This document shows, piece after piece, positions 61,176 to 64,000 of a DNA stretch of 64,000 nt. The notes under the pieces are model-generated. The model searched no databases and was not told the DNA's origin. It was given only the letters and a program-made list of their open reading frames with translations. Source of the DNA: JACVRM01 sp963809765 (GTDB lineage: Bacteria; Actinomycetota; Thermoleophilia; Gaiellales; Gaiellaceae); contig CAWEKT010000001.1 in NCBI GenBank assembly GCA_963809765.1, positions 248,001 through 312,000 of the forward strand. The letters are read 5' to 3'. Position numbers and translations under genes: made by a program. The stretch's first letter is position 1. The number at the start of each line of letters is the position of its first letter.

Positions 61176-61925
61176 GCACGGGCGACCGGCTCGTCGCAGC
61201 GCTCGCCGAGCTCCTCGCTGCGTCCCAGCCGTGCGTCGTCCTCACCGGCGCGGGCGTTTCGACCGAGAGCGGCATCCCTGACTTCCGCTCGCCGGGTGGG
61301 CTGTGGGAGCAGTTCGACCCGTACGACTACGGCTCGCTCGAGTCGTTCCGGCGCGACCCGGAGCGGACGTGGCGCTTCTACGGCCCCCGTTTCGCGATGC
61401 TGACCCAGGCAGAGCCGAACCCGGCCCACCGGGCCCTCGCCGAGCTCGAGCGGCGCGGCCTCGTGCAGGCCGTCGTGACCCAGAACATCGACCGGCTCCA
61501 CGAGCGCGCCGGCAGCCGGGAGGTGATCGAGGTGCACGGCTCGATCCGGACCTCCTCATGTCCTGCCTGCGGCGGCGTCTACGAGCTGGAGGCCGTTCTG
61601 CGGGCGGTCGAGCGCGAGGGCGCGCCCCGCTGTGAGCGCTGCGGCACCGTGCTCAAGCCGGACGTCGTCTTCTTCGGGGAGCTGCTGCCCGAACGGGCCA
61701 TTGCCCGTGCCTCAGAGCTCGCGGCCGCGCGCCGCGCTGCTGCTCGTGGTCGGGTCCTCGCTCGAGGTGTATCCGGTGGCCGAGCTGCCGCTGACAACGC
61801 TCCGCAACGGTGGTCGGCTAGCAATCGTGAACAGGGGGCCGACGGCGTGGGACGGGCAGGCGGCCCTGCGCGTCGACGGCAGCGCAGGCGAGGTGCTGGA
61901 CGCGGTCGCGAGCGCGCTCGCATAG
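61172..61925 (+). CDS. cobB: Sir2-family NAD-dependent protein deacylase, frameshifted
   Basis: From GTG 61172: VVLTGAGVSTESGIPDFRS binds NAD, TQNIDRLHERAG is the second NAD loop, catalytic His in VIEVHGSIRTSSC, and zinc ligands CPAC and CERC. One extra base at about 61728 shifts the last third; corrected it reads LLLVVGSSLEVYPVAELP and ends at 61925, ~250 residues. Translationally coupled to the gamma-glutamyltransferase. Likely regulates acyl-CoA synthetases or other lysine-acylated enzymes, by family analogy. Confidence 0.9.
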
Positions 61926-61978
61926 GCGCGTCTGCAGCGGGAATACGCGAAGATACGCGCACTCGAGAAGGAGGACGG

Positions 61979-62963
61979 ATGAGCCAGCTCAACGAGATTG
62001 CGCGCGCGCTCGTGGCGCCGGGGAAGGGGATCCTGGCTGCGGACGAGAGCGACGGGACGATCAAGAAGCGTTTCGACTCGATCGGCGTCGAGTCGACCGA
62101 GGAGAGGCGGCGCGCCTACCGCGACCTGCTCTTCAGCACCGAGGGCGCGGAGGAGTTCATCAGCGGCGTCATCCTCTTCGACGAGACGATCCGGCAGAGC
62201 GCTCCGGGCGGGACGCCGTTCCCGCAGCTGCTCGAGGGCAAAGGGCGTCATCCCCGGGATCAAGGTCGACATGGGCGCCAAGCCGCTCGCCCGCGCCGAG
62301 GGCGAGACGGTCACCGAGGGGCTCGACGGGCTCCGCGGCCGGCTCGAGGAGTACCGCGAGCTCGGCGCCAAGTTCACGAAGTGGCGCGCGGTGATTGCGA
62401 TCGGCCCCGGCATCCCGAGCGAGTACTGCATCTGGGTCAACGCCCACGCGCTGGCACGGTACGCGGCGCTCTCGCAGGAGGCCGGGCTCGTCCCGATCGT
62501 CGAGCCCGAGGTGCTCATGGACGGCGACCACACGATCGAGCGCAGCTTCGAGGTCACGTCGCGCACGCTGCACGCCGTCTTCACCGAGCTGCGCGACCAG
62601 CGGGTCCACCCGGAGGAGATGCTGCTGAAGCCGAACATGGTGCTCTCCGGCTACGAGTGTCCTGAGCAGGCACCTCATGACGAGGTCGCCGAGCACACGC
62701 TCCGCTGCTTCGAGCGCCACGTTCCGGCAGCCGTGCCGGGCATCGTCTTCCTCTCCGGCGGCCAGTCCGACGAGCACGCGACCGCGAACCTGAGTGCGAT
62801 GAACGCGCGCGGCCCGCACCCGTGGCAGCTGTCCTTCTCGTACGGTCGCGCCCTGCAGGCGCCGGCGCTCAAGGCGTGGGGCGGAGACGACGCGAAGGTG
62901 CCGGCGGCGCAGCAGGCGTACCTGCCACCGCGCCCGGCTGAACGGCGCGGCTCGGTCCGGTGA
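61979..62963 (+). CDS. Class I fructose-bisphosphate aldolase, frameshifted
   Basis: Cleaves fructose-1,6-bisphosphate in glycolysis using a Schiff-base lysine. ATG 61979 follows GAAGGAGG. Motifs: GKGILAADESDGTIKKRF, ILFDETIRQ, VPIVEPEVLMDGDHTIE, LLKPNMVLSG (Schiff-base Lys), FLSGGQSDEHATANLSAMN and the C-terminal SFSYGRALQAPALKAWGG. One extra G at about 62243 separates LLEGKG from VIPGIKVDMGAK. About 327 residues corrected. Class I enzymes of this type are usual in animals and plants and patchy in bacteria. Confidence 0.92.
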
Positions 62964-63094
62964 GTACCGCGCGGAGATGGAGAAGGAAGCAGTACCCGCG
63001 TGAAGCCTGCGCGCTCAGCGCCAAGGCACGGCTGAGCTATCGAGAAAAGGGTCGACCACACCGCGCGAGGCGGCGGAGTCGGCCACGCGCCGGG

Positions 63095-63250
63095 CTAGGC
63101 CGCGGCGCGGCGGAGCTGTCGCTCGGCCAGGATCGCCCTGCAGGCGGCGCACAGCGTGCGCTCGACCTCGTAGGGGACGCCCTGGCGCTGGCGAAGCAGG
63201 TGCTCCTTGACCTCCGTGTGACGGTGCGTGGTCACAGGTGCCTTGTCCAC
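63095..63250 (-). CDS. 51-residue CxxC protein of unknown function
   Basis: From GTG 63250: short basic N-terminus (DKAPVTTHRHTEVKEHLLRQ) then VERTLCAACRAILAERQLRR, ending AAA at 63095. The CxxC with flanking Glu and Arg looks like half of a zinc ribbon. TATCGT (63263-63258) with a seven-base spacer to the GTG indicates a leaderless mRNA, and TTGCAT 16 bases upstream is a fair -35. Codon usage matches neighbours. Divergent from the L,D-transpeptidase gene. Confidence 0.68.
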   Translation of the reverse strand: MDKAPVTTHRHTEVKEHLLRQRQGVPYEVERTLCAACRAILAERQLRRAAA

Positions 63251-63257
63251 ATCTCTC

Positions 63258-63263
63258 ACGATA
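63258..63263 (-). promoter_or_regulatory. Leaderless -10 of the 51-residue CxxC gene
   Basis: Minus-strand TATCGT, seven bases, GTG 63250; TTGCAT (63285-63280) is the likely -35. Confidence 0.5.
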
Positions 63264-63293
63264 GATATGACGTCGGCTCATGCAAGGAGTTGC

Positions 63294-64000
63294 ATGAGGA
63301 CAAATCGCTGCTATCAAGTGAATTTCTTGAAAAGGATCGTCACCTGGGGAGGGGCGTTTCTGGCGGCAGCGACTCTGGTCTCGCCGGCCGGGGCGCCGTT
63401 GCTCGCGCAGCCTGCGCCCGCGGCTGCTCGGCCCGCGGCTGCGCCGGTTCGCCCGGCGGAGCGCAGGTGCGCGCCCGGCGCGGTCGAGCGCGTCGGCACG
63501 AAGGCGAGGTCCTGGGTCGCCCTCGCGGCCGGGCCACTCGTGGCCCGCGCGCGGCCGCGTGGCCCCGTCGTGGCGCGCTTCGGGCGCGTGAACGTCAACG
63601 ACTACCGGACGCTCTTTGCCGTCCGCAGCCGCGTCCGCGACGCCTCCTGCAGCGTCACCTGGTACGAGGTTCAGCTCCCCGTGAAGCCCGAACGGGCGTA
63701 CGGGCTGGGTGTCGGCGCGCGCCGTCCGGCTCGCGCAGGTCGACACACGCATCGTCGTCGACCTCTCGGGCCGCAGCCTCCGGTTCTTCGAGGAAGGCAA
63801 GCTGCGGCTCCGTATCACGGTCGGCATCGGCAAGCGCGCGACCCCGACGCCGGTCGGGCGCTTCTACGTCAACCAGCGGCTCGTGCCCACGGAGGCAGGA
63901 GGGCCGTTCGGTCCCGCCGCTCTCGGCGTCTCCGCGTTCTCCGAGGTGCTCACCAACTGGGTCCAGGGCGGGCCGATAGCGATCCACGGGACGGACGAGC
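63294..64000 (+). CDS. Secreted L,D-transpeptidase (YkuD), frameshifted and truncated by window end
   Basis: ATG 63294 follows AAGGAG at good spacing. The N-terminus has a signal-like segment (GGAFLAAATLVSPAGAPLLA), a Pro/Ala linker and a small domain (VNDYRTLFAVRSRVRD). The YkuD domain begins after a frame change: dropping one G near 63703 gives YGWVSARAVRL, then TRIVVDLSGRSLRFFEEGK, TPTPVGRFYVNQRL and IAIHGTDE, where the window ends. The catalytic SHGC motif lies beyond the window. Predicted to make 3-3 peptidoglycan cross-links or attach proteins to the wall. Confidence 0.88.
   Translation, partial: MRTNRCYQVNFLKRIVTWGGAFLAAATLVSPAGAPLLAQPAPAAARPAAAPVRPAERRCAPGAVERVGTKARSWVALAAGPLVARARPRGPVVARFGRVNVNDYRTLFAVRSRVRDASCSVTWYEVQLPVKPERAYGLGVGARRPARAGRHTHRRRPLGPQPPVLRGRQAAAPYHGRHRQARDPDAGRALLRQPAARAHGGRRAVRSRRSRRLRVLRGAHQLGPGRADSDPRDGR

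Noticed and set aside
61943..61959. Direct repeat ATACGCG upstream of the aldolase
   Set aside because: Only seven bases twice, no palindrome, no clear promoter relation; likely chance.
63013..63037. GCTCAGC/GCTGAGC inverted repeat after the aldolase
   Set aside because: Seven-base arms with an 11-base loop and no U-tract; too weak to call a terminator.

Overview
The window is a high-GC chromosomal segment with actinobacterial features: a contiguous str-S10-spc-alpha ribosomal protein block, zinc-binding (C+) forms of bS14-type, uS4 and bL36 proteins, many GTG/TTG starts, an actinobacterial-type LexA box and several TANNNT-N6/7-RTG leaderless promoters. Gene content (Ku, Rieske oxygenase, several acyl-CoA enzymes, VanW, L,D-transpeptidase, a GST) fits a deep-branching soil Actinomycetota such as Thermoleophilia (Gaiellales/Solirubrobacterales). 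That placement is inference, not a database result.

Layout. 1-2339: 3' end of an RskA-like anti-sigma factor, a GGDEF protein and a dyad-rich control region. 2340-18425: rpsL-rpsG-fusA-tuf followed directly by the S10 and spc clusters to secY, mostly with overlapping or near-zero junctions. 18545-23192: adk-map, then rpmJ-rpsM-rpsK-rpsD-rpoA-rplQ with its own promoter; infA is missing from its usual place. 23426-29874: RibD/DHFR-like reductase, P450, truA, and a four-gene minus-strand operon (MetE-like, citryl-CoA-lyase-like, PaaK-like ligase, GST). 29915-37290: HAD phosphatase, ligA, D-Ala-D-Ala carboxypeptidase, response regulator, and a divergent pair of cell-wall proteins (3D and NlpC/P60). 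37504-42830: acyl-CoA synthetase, Ku, a 59-residue gene behind a leader with an intrinsic terminator, alpha/beta hydrolase, Nif3, SSB and tRNA-Pro. 42885-50779: nitrilase-family amidase, damaged kinase, HAD, CaiB, TetR, Rieske oxygenase, DinB, acyl-CoA dehydrogenase and a minimal nucleotidyltransferase. 50776-55102: a four-gene minus-strand cluster of ATP-grasp ligase, Tat-exported beta-propeller and two esterases. 55193-64000: acyl-CoA dehydrogenase, SDR, VanW, thioesterase, gamma-glutamyltransferase, Sir2, class I aldolase, a tiny CxxC protein and a truncated L,D-transpeptidase.

How genes work together. The first third is the translation and secretion core. The rest mixes DNA repair (LigA, Ku, DinB with a LexA site), envelope remodelling (DacB, NlpC/P60, 3D, VanW, L,D-transpeptidase) and acyl-CoA catabolism. 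A TetR gene and a distant acyl-CoA dehydrogenase share nearly the same palindromic operator, which suggests one small regulon.

Caution. More than a dozen genes, including essential rpsG, rpsQ and ligA, are broken by single-base indels, often an extra G or C next to a GC-rich motif. I treat most as sequence errors and give whole-gene coordinates across the shift. No insertion sequence, prophage or CRISPR array was seen.
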